Of a stretch of DNA of 64,000 nt, positions 1 through 7,202 are shown piece after piece (the stretch's first letter is position 1; each line of letters opens with the position of its first letter). Source of the stretch: Solirubrobacter sp963837485 (GTDB taxonomy: Bacteria > Actinomycetota > Thermoleophilia > Solirubrobacterales > Solirubrobacteraceae); the NCBI GenBank assembly GCA_963837485.1, contig CAWINP010000015.1, positions 1 through 64,000 of the forward strand. Direction: 5' to 3'. The notes beneath the pieces were generated by a model that worked only from the letters and a program-made list of their open reading frames with translations, was not told where the DNA came from and made no database searches. Made by a program: the position numbers and the translations under genes.

Positions 1-28
1 TGAGCTCATACATCGAGTTGAGCGTAGC

Positions 29-868
29 TCACCCGCAGAACGCGACCAGTTCGCGGGCCACCCCGATCGGGTCGTCATAGGCGATCAGGAAGCCCGTGCG
101 CGGCAGCACGCGCAGCTGCCCGTCGGGCAGCAGGTCGAGCACCTCCTCGGCGATCGCCGTCGGGTGCGCCGCGTCCTCGTCGGCCCACAGGAGCAGGACC
201 GGGAAGTCCATCGCGCGATAGGCGTCGAGCAGGTCGCGCTGCGCGCCCGCGGGCCAGCGCTTGGCCGCCTTGGCCCAGGAGCGCGTTCGGTTCGCGTTGC
301 CGCCGAGATCCATCACGGCATGACGGACCAGGTCGCGCGCGCCGGGCGCGCCGGTGACGCTCAGGCGATCGCCGCGCGCGGGGCGGATCGAGAGCGCGCC
401 GGCGTAGGAGAGCAGCCGGTCGCACCCGGGCACGACGGCGGCGCGGACGATGGCGCTTCCGAAGCGGTCAAGCGGGCTCCGCAGCGGGCGGCGGTGAAGC
501 GCGCTGGGCATCAGCACCAGCCGCGACGGCCTGAGCGAGCCGGCGGCGATCGCGCGGACCGCGAGCACCGCGCCGGCGTCGTGCGCGCCGACCAGCGGGT
601 GCGGGCCGCAGGCGTCCAGGAGGAAGCCCGACAGCACGCTCGTGAACCACTCCGGCGTGTACGCGTGACGCGGGCGGTCCTCTGAGTCGCCGTGCAGCGG
701 CAGGTCGGGAAGCACGACGCGGAAGCGGTGCGAGAGCTCGTCGACCACGGGTTCCCACTCGCGGTGGCTGAGCCCGCGCGAGTGCAGGAGCGCCAACGGC
801 GGCCCGGTCCCGGCCTCGCGATACGCGATCCGGGCGCCGTCGGGATGGTGGTACAGCCGCAGCTTCAT
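29..868 (-). CDS. Alpha/beta hydrolase fold protein with incomplete catalytic triad
   Basis: A 279-residue single-domain protein of the alpha/beta hydrolase superfamily, probably cytosolic because no signal peptide is seen. The oxyanion region reads LLHSRGLSH near residue 27. The nucleophile elbow is AHDAGA near residue 95, with Asp in the nucleophile place as in epoxide hydrolases and haloalkane dehalogenases, not Ser. The place where the family has the catalytic His (usually GAGH..DP) reads RTGFLIAYDDP, so His appears replaced by Phe. It may be inactive or use another mechanism. It starts at ATG 868, just before a palindromic repeat. The substrate is unknown. Confidence 0.8.
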   Translation of the reverse strand: MKLRLYHHPDGARIAYREAGTGPPLALLHSRGLSHREWEPVVDELSHRFRVVLPDLPLHGDSEDRPRHAYTPEWFTSVLSGFLLDACGPHPLVGAHDAGAVLAVRAIAAGSLRPSRLVLMPSALHRRPLRSPLDRFGSAIVRAAVVPGCDRLLSYAGALSIRPARGDRLSVTGAPGARDLVRHAVMDLGGNANRTRSWAKAAKRWPAGAQRDLLDAYRAMDFPVLLLWADEDAAHPTAIAEEVLDLLPDGQLRVLPRTGFLIAYDDPIGVARELVAFCG

Positions 869-876
869 TTGCGGAT

Positions 877-1021
877 CCTCGCCCTGCGGGCTCGGTTCGC
901 CGGGAGTATCGCCCAGGGGGCGATGCTCCCACGTTCAGCGGGCTAGCTGGATAGTCTCGGGCAAAGCCTCGCCCTGCGGGCTCGTTTTGCTGGGACTGTT
1001 CGCCCAGAGGGCGAAAGTCCC
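877..1021. repeat. Two copies of a palindromic intergenic repeat
   Basis: Two direct copies about 90 bases apart begin with the same 18 bases, CCTCGCCCTGCGGGCTCG, at 877-894 and 967-984. Each is followed by a strong hairpin. The first pairs 902-914 with 918-930 (GGGAGTATCGCCC against its near complement). The second lies in 992-1021 with arms TTCGCCC and GGGCGAA plus outer GGGACT and AGTCCC. The pair fills the gap between a leftward hydrolase and the rightward hydroxylase operon. The second copy runs almost to the GTG used as the operon start. The second hairpin contains GAGGGCGAAA, a string also found near one end of the repeats at 15806 and 34278, so a common family is possible. Confidence 0.8.
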
Positions 1022-1040
1022 GGCCGGTAATCTCGCCGGC

Positions 1041-3149
1041 GTGTACGTCGGGCAGCGGGTCGGTCGGCGGGAAGACGAGCGGATCCTGCGCGGGCGGTCG
1101 CGCTTCCTCGACGACGTGGTGCTGCCCGAGCTGGCGCACATGGCGTTCGTACGCAGCCCGCACGCGTACGCCCGCGTCCGTGGCGTGCGCGCGCCGGCGG
1201 GCGCGTTGGCGGTGATCACCGCCGCCGACCTCGCCGCCTGCGCGTTCCCGCCGCGGGTCGATGCGCTGCCGGGGATGGAGCTCGCGGACGCGCCGCACCC
1301 GCTGCTCGCGGCCGGCGAGGTCCGCTACGCCGGGCAGCCGGTCGCCGCCGTGGTGGCCTCGACCCGCGCGCACGCCGAGGACCTGGCCGAGCGCGTCGAG
1401 GTCGACTACGAGCCGCTGGACGCGATCGTCGACCCCCGCGCGGGCCCGCCGCTGATGCGCTGGGCGAAGACCGCCGGCGACGTGCGGGGCGCGTTCGCGG
1501 CGGCCGCCCACGTCACGCGCGCCGAGCGCGTCATCCCGCGCCTGGCCGCGGTGCCGATGGAGCCGCGCGGCGCGATGGTCGATCCGCACCCGCAGCTGCT
1601 GACCCTCTACGCGTCCGCGCAGAGCGCGCACCGGCCGCGCGCGCAGCTCGCGCAGATGCTCGGGCGCCCGGAGGAATCGATCCGCGTGATCGTGCCCGAC
1701 GTCGGCGGCGGCTTCGGCTCCAAGGGGACGCTTCCGGTCGAGGCGCCGCTGGTGGCGCTGGCCGCGCTGCAGCTCGCGCGGCCGGTCAAGTGGGCCGAGG
1801 ACCGGCTGGAGAACTTCCTCGCCGCGCCGCAGGGGCGCGGGGTGCGCGCCGCGGTCGAGCTGGCGCTGGACGGCGACGGCCGCGTGCTCGCGCTGCGCGC
1901 GCGGCTGCTCGCCGACCTCGGCGCGTACCTGCTGCCCAGCACCGCGATCCCGCCGCACACGATGGCGATGCTGCTCGGCGGTTGCTACGCGATCGGAGCG
2001 TTCGACGTCGCGCTCACCGGCGCGCGCACGAACAAGGTCCCGACCGCGCCGTACCGCGGCGCCGGCCGGCCGGAGGGCAACTACCTGATCGAGACGGCGC
2101 TCGAACAGGCCGCGCGCGAGCTCGGGCGCGACCCGGTCGAGCTGCGGCGGCTGAACCTCGTGCGGTCGTTCCCGTACGAGACACCGCTGGGCTGGACGTA
2201 CGACTCGGGCGACTTCGAACGCTGCCTCGACACCGCGCTGGCCCTCGTAGGACCCGAGCACGGGCGGTCGTCCGGCGTGCTCGTGGGCACCGGCGTCGCG
2301 CTGTGCGTCGAGCGCTCGGGCGGGCTGTGGGAGCGGGCGGCGATCACCCACGCGGGCGGGCGCTTCGAGGTGCGCGTCGGCTCCACGCCGGCGGGCCAGG
2401 GGCACGAGACGCTGTTCGCCCAGATCGCGGCGGACTGGCTCGGCGTCGAGCTGGACAAGGTTGCCGTCGTCACCGGTGACAGCGCCGCGCTGCCCGAGGG
2501 CGTCGGGACGTTCGCGAGCCGCTCGGCGACCATGGGCGGCTCGGCGGTCGCGCTGGCCGCCGCCGAGCTGGTCGACCAGGCGCGCGCGATCGCGTCGGAG
2601 CGGCTGTTCGCGCGCGCCGAGTTCCGCGACGGGCGCTTCTTCACCGCCGACCGCTCGCTCGTGTGGGCGGAAATGGGTGAGCTGTCGGCGTCGGTGCGCT
2701 TCGCGTCCGAGCAGGCGTTCTCCTCGGGCGCGTACGCCGCGGTGGTGGCGGTCGAGCGCGCCACCGGCCGCGTGGCCGTCCGGCGGCTTGTCGCGGTCGA
2801 CGACGCCGGGCGGATCGTCAACCCGCTGCTGGCCGAGGGCCAGGTGCTGGGCGGCATGGCGCAGGGCCTCGGGGCGAGCTTGAGCGAGGAGGTCGTCCAC
2901 GACGAGGACGGCCAGCCAGTGTCGTCGTCGCTGCTCGACTACCTGCTCCCGACGGCCGCCGACGTCCCCCCCGTGCAGACCGCGTTCGTGGAGACGCCGT
3001 CGCCGCTGAACCCGCTGGGCGTGAAGGGGATCGGCGAGTCGGGCGCGATCGGCGTGCCGCCGGCGATCGCCAACGCGCTGGCTGACGCGATCGGCTGCCA
3101 CCTCGATCCCCCGTTCACGGCCGAGAAGGTCTGGGAGGCGCTGCGGTGA
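1041..3149 (+). CDS. Molybdenum hydroxylase (xanthine dehydrogenase/CoxL family) large subunit
   Basis: The molybdopterin-cytosine-dinucleotide-binding catalytic subunit of a three-subunit molybdenum hydroxylase. It contains the cofactor-binding motif VGGGFGSK near residue 230, an APYRGAGR motif like that of form II CoxL-type enzymes and not the form I CO dehydrogenase signature, and KGIGESG near the C-terminus with the conserved catalytic Glu. The length of about 702 residues is slightly short for the family. I chose GTG 1041 because upstream in-frame codons lie inside the palindromic repeat; the open frame extends to ATG 987. The gene overlaps the CoxG-like gene by 4 bases (GTGA), so translation is probably coupled. 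The substrate could be an aldehyde, purine or other aromatic N-heterocycle and cannot be read from the sequence. Confidence 0.92.
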   Translation: MYVGQRVGRREDERILRGRSRFLDDVVLPELAHMAFVRSPHAYARVRGVRAPAGALAVITAADLAACAFPPRVDALPGMELADAPHPLLAAGEVRYAGQPVAAVVASTRAHAEDLAERVEVDYEPLDAIVDPRAGPPLMRWAKTAGDVRGAFAAAAHVTRAERVIPRLAAVPMEPRGAMVDPHPQLLTLYASAQSAHRPRAQLAQMLGRPEESIRVIVPDVGGGFGSKGTLPVEAPLVALAALQLARPVKWAEDRLENFLAAPQGRGVRAAVELALDGDGRVLALRARLLADLGAYLLPSTAIPPHTMAMLLGGCYAIGAFDVALTGARTNKVPTAPYRGAGRPEGNYLIETALEQAARELGRDPVELRRLNLVRSFPYETPLGWTYDSGDFERCLDTALALVGPEHGRSSGVLVGTGVALCVERSGGLWERAAITHAGGRFEVRVGSTPAGQGHETLFAQIAADWLGVELDKVAVVTGDSAALPEGVGTFASRSATMGGSAVALAAAELVDQARAIASERLFARAEFRDGRFFTADRSLVWAEMGELSASVRFASEQAFSSGAYAAVVAVERATGRVAVRRLVAVDDAGRIVNPLLAEGQVLGGMAQGLGASLSEEVVHDEDGQPVSSSLLDYLLPTAADVPPVQTAFVETPSPLNPLGVKGIGESGAIGVPPAIANALADAIGCHLDPPFTAEKVWEALR

Positions 3150-3802
3150 GGTTCGAACGCGAGATCGCGCTCGCGGTACCTTCGGACGCCGCCTGGCGCG
3201 CGCTCTCGGCGCTGCCGCCGGCGCGGGGCAGCGCGGCCGGCTACGACGGCATCGCGCTCGTGGAGGACACCGACGACGACGCGCGCGTCGCGACCCTGCG
3301 GCTGACCGGGACGGCCGGCGCGGCCAGCGTCGCCGCGACGGCCGCGGTGGCCGTGCTCGAGGGGCGGCTGCAGGTCGCCGCCGAGCTGCGCCACGGCCCG
3401 GGCGGCGTGCCGGTCGACGAGGCGACCGCCGGCGAGGCGCTCGGCCACCTCATGACGGCGCTCGCTTACGCGCTCGCCACGGCCTCCCGCCCCCGCCGCG
3501 CCTGGGACACCGCGGTGCCGCCGGCGCCGCGCAGCACGGATACGTGGGATACGCCGAGCCCGCCCGCGGCGCCCCCGTCGCGCACGCCGATGCCCGCCGA
3601 CGCCACGTTGAAGACCACCGCGCCCGCGATCGTCGCGCCCGCGCCCGTCCTCTCCACCGAGGTGCTGACCCCGCGCCCGCGCGACATCGTCCACCCGGGG
3701 CAGGAGCCGCCGCCCGAGGAGCACCGGCGCCCGTGGGTGAAGGCCGGCGTCGCCGCGGCCGCCGGGCTCGCCGTCCTGCGGATCCTGCGGAGCCGCCGGT
3801 GA
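3146..3802 (+). CDS. CoxG-like SRPBCC protein with C-terminal membrane anchor
   Basis: A 218-residue protein lying between the large and FAD subunit genes, the usual setting for CoxG-type (SRPBCC fold) accessory proteins. The N-terminal 115 residues start with MRFEREIALAVPSDAAWRAL, typical of the fold's first strand and helix. They are followed by a Pro/Thr/Ala-rich linker of about 75 residues, then a hydrophobic stretch near residues 197-212 and an Arg-rich end, which suggests a tail anchor. In known clusters CoxG links the hydroxylase to the membrane and quinone pool; that role here is inference from the family. Start GTG 3146 overlaps the upstream stop, and the stop overlaps the next start by 4 bases. 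Confidence 0.75.
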   Translation: MRFEREIALAVPSDAAWRALSALPPARGSAAGYDGIALVEDTDDDARVATLRLTGTAGAASVAATAAVAVLEGRLQVAAELRHGPGGVPVDEATAGEALGHLMTALAYALATASRPRRAWDTAVPPAPRSTDTWDTPSPPAAPPSRTPMPADATLKTTAPAIVAPAPVLSTEVLTPRPRDIVHPGQEPPPEEHRRPWVKAGVAAAAGLAVLRILRSRR

Positions 3803-4581
3803 AGCCGGCGCCGTTCGAGTACGCCGCGCCCGAGACGATCGAGGACGCGGTGGCGCTGCTGGACGAGGAAGCGCTCGTGCTGGCCGGCGGGCAGAGCCTC
3901 GTCCCGCTGCTCAATCTCCGGCTCGCGCGTCCCGCGCGGCTGGTCGACGTCAACCGCATCCGCGAGCTGGCCGCCCTGCGCCGCAGCGGCGGCACGCTGT
4001 GGATCGGGGCGACGGTGCGCCAGGCCGCGCTCGAGCGCTCGCCGCTCATCGCCCGCCACTGGCCGCTGCTCGCGCAGGCCGCGAAATACGTCGGCCACGC
4101 CGCCACCCGCTCGCGCGGCACGGTCGGCGGTTCGGCCGCGCACGCGGACCCCAACGCCGAGCTGCCGGTGGCGCTGACCGCGCTCGGCGCGCGCTTCCAC
4201 GTGCGCTCGGGGCGCGGGGAGCGCGTCGTGGACGACTTCTTCGCAGGCCCGCTGGAGACGGCGCTCGAGCCCGGCGAGCTGCTGACCGCGATCGAGGTCC
4301 CGCCGCTGCCGGCCGGCGCCCGCACCGCGTTCGCCGAGTACGCCCCCACGCACGGCGGCTTCGCGCTCGCCGGCGTCGCCGTGGTCAGTGCGCCCGGCCA
4401 CGCCGCGATCGCCGTCCTGGGCAGCGGCTCGCGCCCGTTCCGCGCCACCCGGGCCGAGGAGGCGCTGCGCGAGGGCGCGGCGCGCGACGCGGCCGAGCTC
4501 GCGGCGGCGGAGATCGCGCACCCGCACCGCCGCGCGCTGGTCGCCGCCCTGACCCGCGACGCGATCGAATCCATCACATGA
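3799..4581 (+). CDS. FAD-binding (medium) subunit of molybdenum hydroxylase
   Basis: A 260-residue CoxM/XdhB-type flavoprotein that passes electrons from the iron-sulphur subunit to the acceptor. The N-terminal KPAPFEYAAPETIEDAVALL is the standard beginning of the family. The two FAD-binding motifs are visible as AGGQSLVPLLNLRLA near residue 33 and the TRSRGTVGGSAAHADPNAE segment near residue 105 (usual form TxGGxxAxAdPxae). The end is shorter than in many homologues but complete. Start GTG 3799 overlaps the CoxG-like stop, and its stop overlaps the next ATG (ATGA). Gene order large-G-medium-small differs from the classical coxMSL order. Confidence 0.92.
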   Translation: MKPAPFEYAAPETIEDAVALLDEEALVLAGGQSLVPLLNLRLARPARLVDVNRIRELAALRRSGGTLWIGATVRQAALERSPLIARHWPLLAQAAKYVGHAATRSRGTVGGSAAHADPNAELPVALTALGARFHVRSGRGERVVDDFFAGPLETALEPGELLTAIEVPPLPAGARTAFAEYAPTHGGFALAGVAVVSAPGHAAIAVLGSGSRPFRATRAEEALREGAARDAAELAAAEIAHPHRRALVAALTRDAIESIT

Positions 4582-5033
4582 AGGTCGCGCTGCTCGTCAA
4601 CGGCGTCCCCCACGCGGGCGACGTCGAGCCGCGGACCTCCCTCGCCGACTTCATCCGCGAGCGCGGGCTGACGGGGACGAAGGTCGGCTGCGAGCAGGGC
4701 GCGTGCGGGGCATGCACGGTGCAGCTCGACGGCGAGCCGGTGCGCGCGTGCCTGATGCTGGCCGTCCAGGCCGACGGCACGAGCGTGCGCACGATCGAAG
4801 GGCTCGCGGACGAGGATCTGCAGCCGCTCCAGCAGGCGTTCCACGCCGAGCACGCGCTCCAGTGCGGCTTCTGCACCGCGGGCATCCTGATGACGCTCGA
4901 CGCGTTCCTGCGCGACCACCCCGACCCGACCGAGGCGCAGGCGCGCGAGGCCCTCGCCGGAAACCTCTGCCGCTGCACCGGCTACGCCGGAATGGTGCGG
5001 GCGGTGGCGAGCCTTCGGCGGCCTAACGTGTAG
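4578..5033 (+). CDS. 2Fe-2S (small) subunit of molybdenum hydroxylase
   Basis: A 151-residue ferredoxin-like small subunit. The N-terminal plant-ferredoxin-type cluster is seen as CEQGACGACTVQLDG and a further Cys in RACLM. The C-terminal four-helix cluster domain shows CGFCTAGILM and NLCRCTGYAGM. All eight cluster cysteines expected for the family are present, so the electron path of the enzyme appears intact. It is the last structural gene of the operon that begins at 1041; the next gene starts only 4 bases after its stop and could share the transcript. Confidence 0.95.
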   Translation: MKVALLVNGVPHAGDVEPRTSLADFIRERGLTGTKVGCEQGACGACTVQLDGEPVRACLMLAVQADGTSVRTIEGLADEDLQPLQQAFHAEHALQCGFCTAGILMTLDAFLRDHPDPTEAQAREALAGNLCRCTGYAGMVRAVASLRRPNV

Positions 5034-5037
5034 CGGC

Positions 5038-6330
5038 GTGCGGTCGCGCTACGACGCCGAGATCTTCAGGCTGGCCATTCCGGCGCTGGGCGCGCTCGCC
5101 GCCGAGCCGCTGTACGTGCTGGTCGACACCGCGATCGTCGGCCACCTCGGGACGACCCAGCTCGCGTCGCTCGCGATCGCTGCGACCGTGCTCTCGACGG
5201 CGTTCACGATCTTCAACTTCCTCACCTACGGGACGACCGCCCACGTGGCGCGGCTGCACGGCGCGGGCCGCGACGAGGACGCCGCGGCGCTCGGCTCCCA
5301 GGCGCTCTGGCTCGCGCTCGCGATCGGTCTCTTCCTGACCGTCCTGATCGAGGCGACCGCGCCGTTCGCGGCCACGCTCATGGGCGCCAAGGGCGAGGTA
5401 CACGAGGGCGCTGTCACCTACCTGCGGATCGCGGCGCTCGGCGGTCCGCTGTTCATGCTGGCCAGCGCCGGCCAGGGCTTCCTGCGCGGGATGTCGGATC
5501 TCAAGACGCCGCTGCTGATCCTTGTCGCCGCGCACACCGTCAACGCCGCGCTCGAGGTCCTGTTCGTCTACGGCTTCGACTGGGGCTTGAAGGGCTCGGC
5601 CTGGGGCACCGTGATCGCGCAGCTCGGCATGGCGCTCGCGTTCGTCGCCGTCCAGCGCGCCCGTGGCTTTGAGCGGCCGCACCCCGCCAAGATGCGCCCG
5701 CTCGCCCGCATCGGCTCCGAGATCGCCGTCCGCACGACCGCGCTGACCGGCTCGTTCCTCGTCGCCTCCGCCGTGCTCGCGCGCGTCGGCGAGGCCCCGC
5801 TCGGCGCCCACCAGATCGCGTTCCAGCTGTGGGTCTTCCTCGCGCTCGTGCTCGACGCGATCGCGATCGCCGGCCAGGTGATGGTCGGCCGCATGCTCGG
5901 CGCCGGCGACGCGGCCGGCGCGAGGGAGGCGGCGACGCGCATGATCGCGTGGTCGGTCGCCGTCGGCGGCATCTTCGCGGTCGTCTTCCTGGCGCTCGGC
6001 GACGCCGTCCCGCGCCTGTTCACCAGCGACCCCGCGGTGATCCACCAGGCGCACGCGATCTGGCCGCTGTTCGCGCTGATGATGCCCGCCAACGGCGCCG
6101 TCTTCGCGCTCGACGGGATCCTGATCGGCGCCGGCGACACCCGCTTCCTGATGTGGGGGATGCTGCTCGCGGCGGCCGTCTACATCCCGCTCGCGCTGCT
6201 CGCGCTGTGGGAGGACTGGGGCATCCTGGGCGTCTGGTGGGGGCTGCTCGCGCTGATCGCGGTCAGACTGGTCACATGCGGCGCGCGGTTCCTCGGCTCA
6301 CGCTGGGCGTTGACCGGCGCGCCGGCTTGA
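5038..6330 (+). CDS. MATE family multidrug/metabolite exporter
   Basis: A 430-residue integral membrane protein with about twelve hydrophobic segments, typical of the MATE (DinF/NorM) cation-coupled exporters. The N-terminal segment FRLAIPALGALAAEPLYVLVDTAIVGHLG is split here only to note its features: the LAIPAL start and the VDTAIVGHLG end of helix 2 are hallmarks of the DinF-like branch. Start GTG 5038 lies 4 bases after the hydroxylase small subunit, so it is probably co-transcribed. It may export a product or substrate of that enzyme; this is inference from position only. Confidence 0.88.
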   Translation: MRSRYDAEIFRLAIPALGALAAEPLYVLVDTAIVGHLGTTQLASLAIAATVLSTAFTIFNFLTYGTTAHVARLHGAGRDEDAAALGSQALWLALAIGLFLTVLIEATAPFAATLMGAKGEVHEGAVTYLRIAALGGPLFMLASAGQGFLRGMSDLKTPLLILVAAHTVNAALEVLFVYGFDWGLKGSAWGTVIAQLGMALAFVAVQRARGFERPHPAKMRPLARIGSEIAVRTTALTGSFLVASAVLARVGEAPLGAHQIAFQLWVFLALVLDAIAIAGQVMVGRMLGAGDAAGAREAATRMIAWSVAVGGIFAVVFLALGDAVPRLFTSDPAVIHQAHAIWPLFALMMPANGAVFALDGILIGAGDTRFLMWGMLLAAAVYIPLALLALWEDWGILGVWWGLLALIAVRLVTCGARFLGSRWALTGAPA

Positions 6331-6347
6331 CTACTCTTCAACGGCCC

Positions 6348-6734
6348 ATGACGCGACGGATCGCCCTGATCACCACGCTGCTCGCGCTCGCCCTGGCCAC
6401 TCCGGCGGCCGCGCAGCAGGACCCGTTCGGCCCGCTGCCGCAGGCGGCGCCGACGGAGACGCCGACGCCGACGCCGGTCTCCAGCTCGTCGGACGGCAAC
6501 AACACCGGCCGCAACACGCTGTTCGGCATCGGCGCCGCGCTCGTGATCGGCTTCGGCCTGATGGGCTGGTTCATCATGCGCGACGCGCGCAAGGCGATCC
6601 CCGAGGAGGATCTCGCGGCGATGAGCCGGCTGCGCGAGCAGGGTCCGCACGCGCACAAGCAGCATGCGAAGCGCAAGGCCCGCTCCAAGGGCCGCGCGCA
6701 GCGTCACGCGCGCAAAGCTAACCGGCCCCGCTGA
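6348..6734 (+). CDS. Small exported/membrane protein, function unknown
   Basis: A 128-residue protein I cannot assign to a family. It has a clear signal peptide (MTRRIALITTLLALALATPAAAQ), then a Pro/Thr/Ser-rich stretch, a single membrane segment near residues 62-78 (LFGIGAALVIGFGLMGWFI), and a very basic tail rich in Lys, Arg, His and Ala. This suggests an extracytoplasmic N-terminus and a cytosolic basic tail that could bind nucleic acid or acidic partners. It starts at ATG 6348, 17 bases after the MATE gene, and its last 17 bases overlap the convergent gene on the other strand. Confidence 0.7.
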   Translation: MTRRIALITTLLALALATPAAAQQDPFGPLPQAAPTETPTPTPVSSSSDGNNTGRNTLFGIGAALVIGFGLMGWFIMRDARKAIPEEDLAAMSRLREQGPHAHKQHAKRKARSKGRAQRHARKANRPR

Positions 6735-7182
6735 CCACCATCGAGCGCACCTGCAACACCGCGCGGTCGCGCGCGATCTCCTGCAACGGTTCGAATCCCT
6801 GGAAGCGCCCGGTGCCGCGGTAGTTCGCGAACCGCGCGACCTCGTCCCCGCGCCGGAAGATCAGCAGCTCGCCGAAGTCGACGCCGGCCACGCCGGTCCA
6901 CTCGCGCCCGAGCTCGCGCGAGATCCGCGCGCGCGAGACGCCCGGCGCCACCACCAGCACCCGGTCCCAGTCGAAGTCCGCGACCTGGCGCAGGTCGACG
7001 ACGCCGCCGGTCCCCACGTCCGGGTCCTCTGACTGCGCGATCGCCTTGGAGATGTTCTCCGAGAGCACGTTGTCGACCTGGATGTTGTCCTCGTCGCGCG
7101 TCGCATAGATGGCGATCGCCAGCGCACCGATCAAAAGCGCGAGCGCCGCCGCGACGAGCCCGAGCACGCGTCCTATCCGCAT
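6718..7182 (-). CDS. Membrane-anchored protein, function unknown
   Basis: A 154-residue protein beginning MRIGRVLGLVAAALALLIGALAI, a single N-terminal membrane anchor, followed by an extracytoplasmic domain of about 125 residues without cysteines. No family was recognised. I chose ATG 7182 because it places the hydrophobic segment directly after a short basic N-terminus; an in-frame start at 7221 would overlap the divergent ileS start. The 3' end overlaps the convergent gene by 17 bases. Confidence 0.65.
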   Translation of the reverse strand: MRIGRVLGLVAAALALLIGALAIAIYATRDEDNIQVDNVLSENISKAIAQSEDPDVGTGGVVDLRQVADFDWDRVLVVAPGVSRARISRELGREWTGVAGVDFGELLIFRRGDEVARFANYRGTGRFQGFEPLQEIARDRAVLQVRSMVVSGAG

Positions 7183-7202
7183 CCTTCTATCTTCCACATC
7201 TC

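Noticed and set aside
468..3101. A very long open frame (877 codons) on the minus strand opposite the hydroxylase large subunit
   Set aside because: It is Arg/Ala/Gly-rich with no family features, and the other strand carries a clear enzyme. High GC produces such antisense frames throughout the window, for example 7173-9518 opposite ileS and 11459-14131 across polX.
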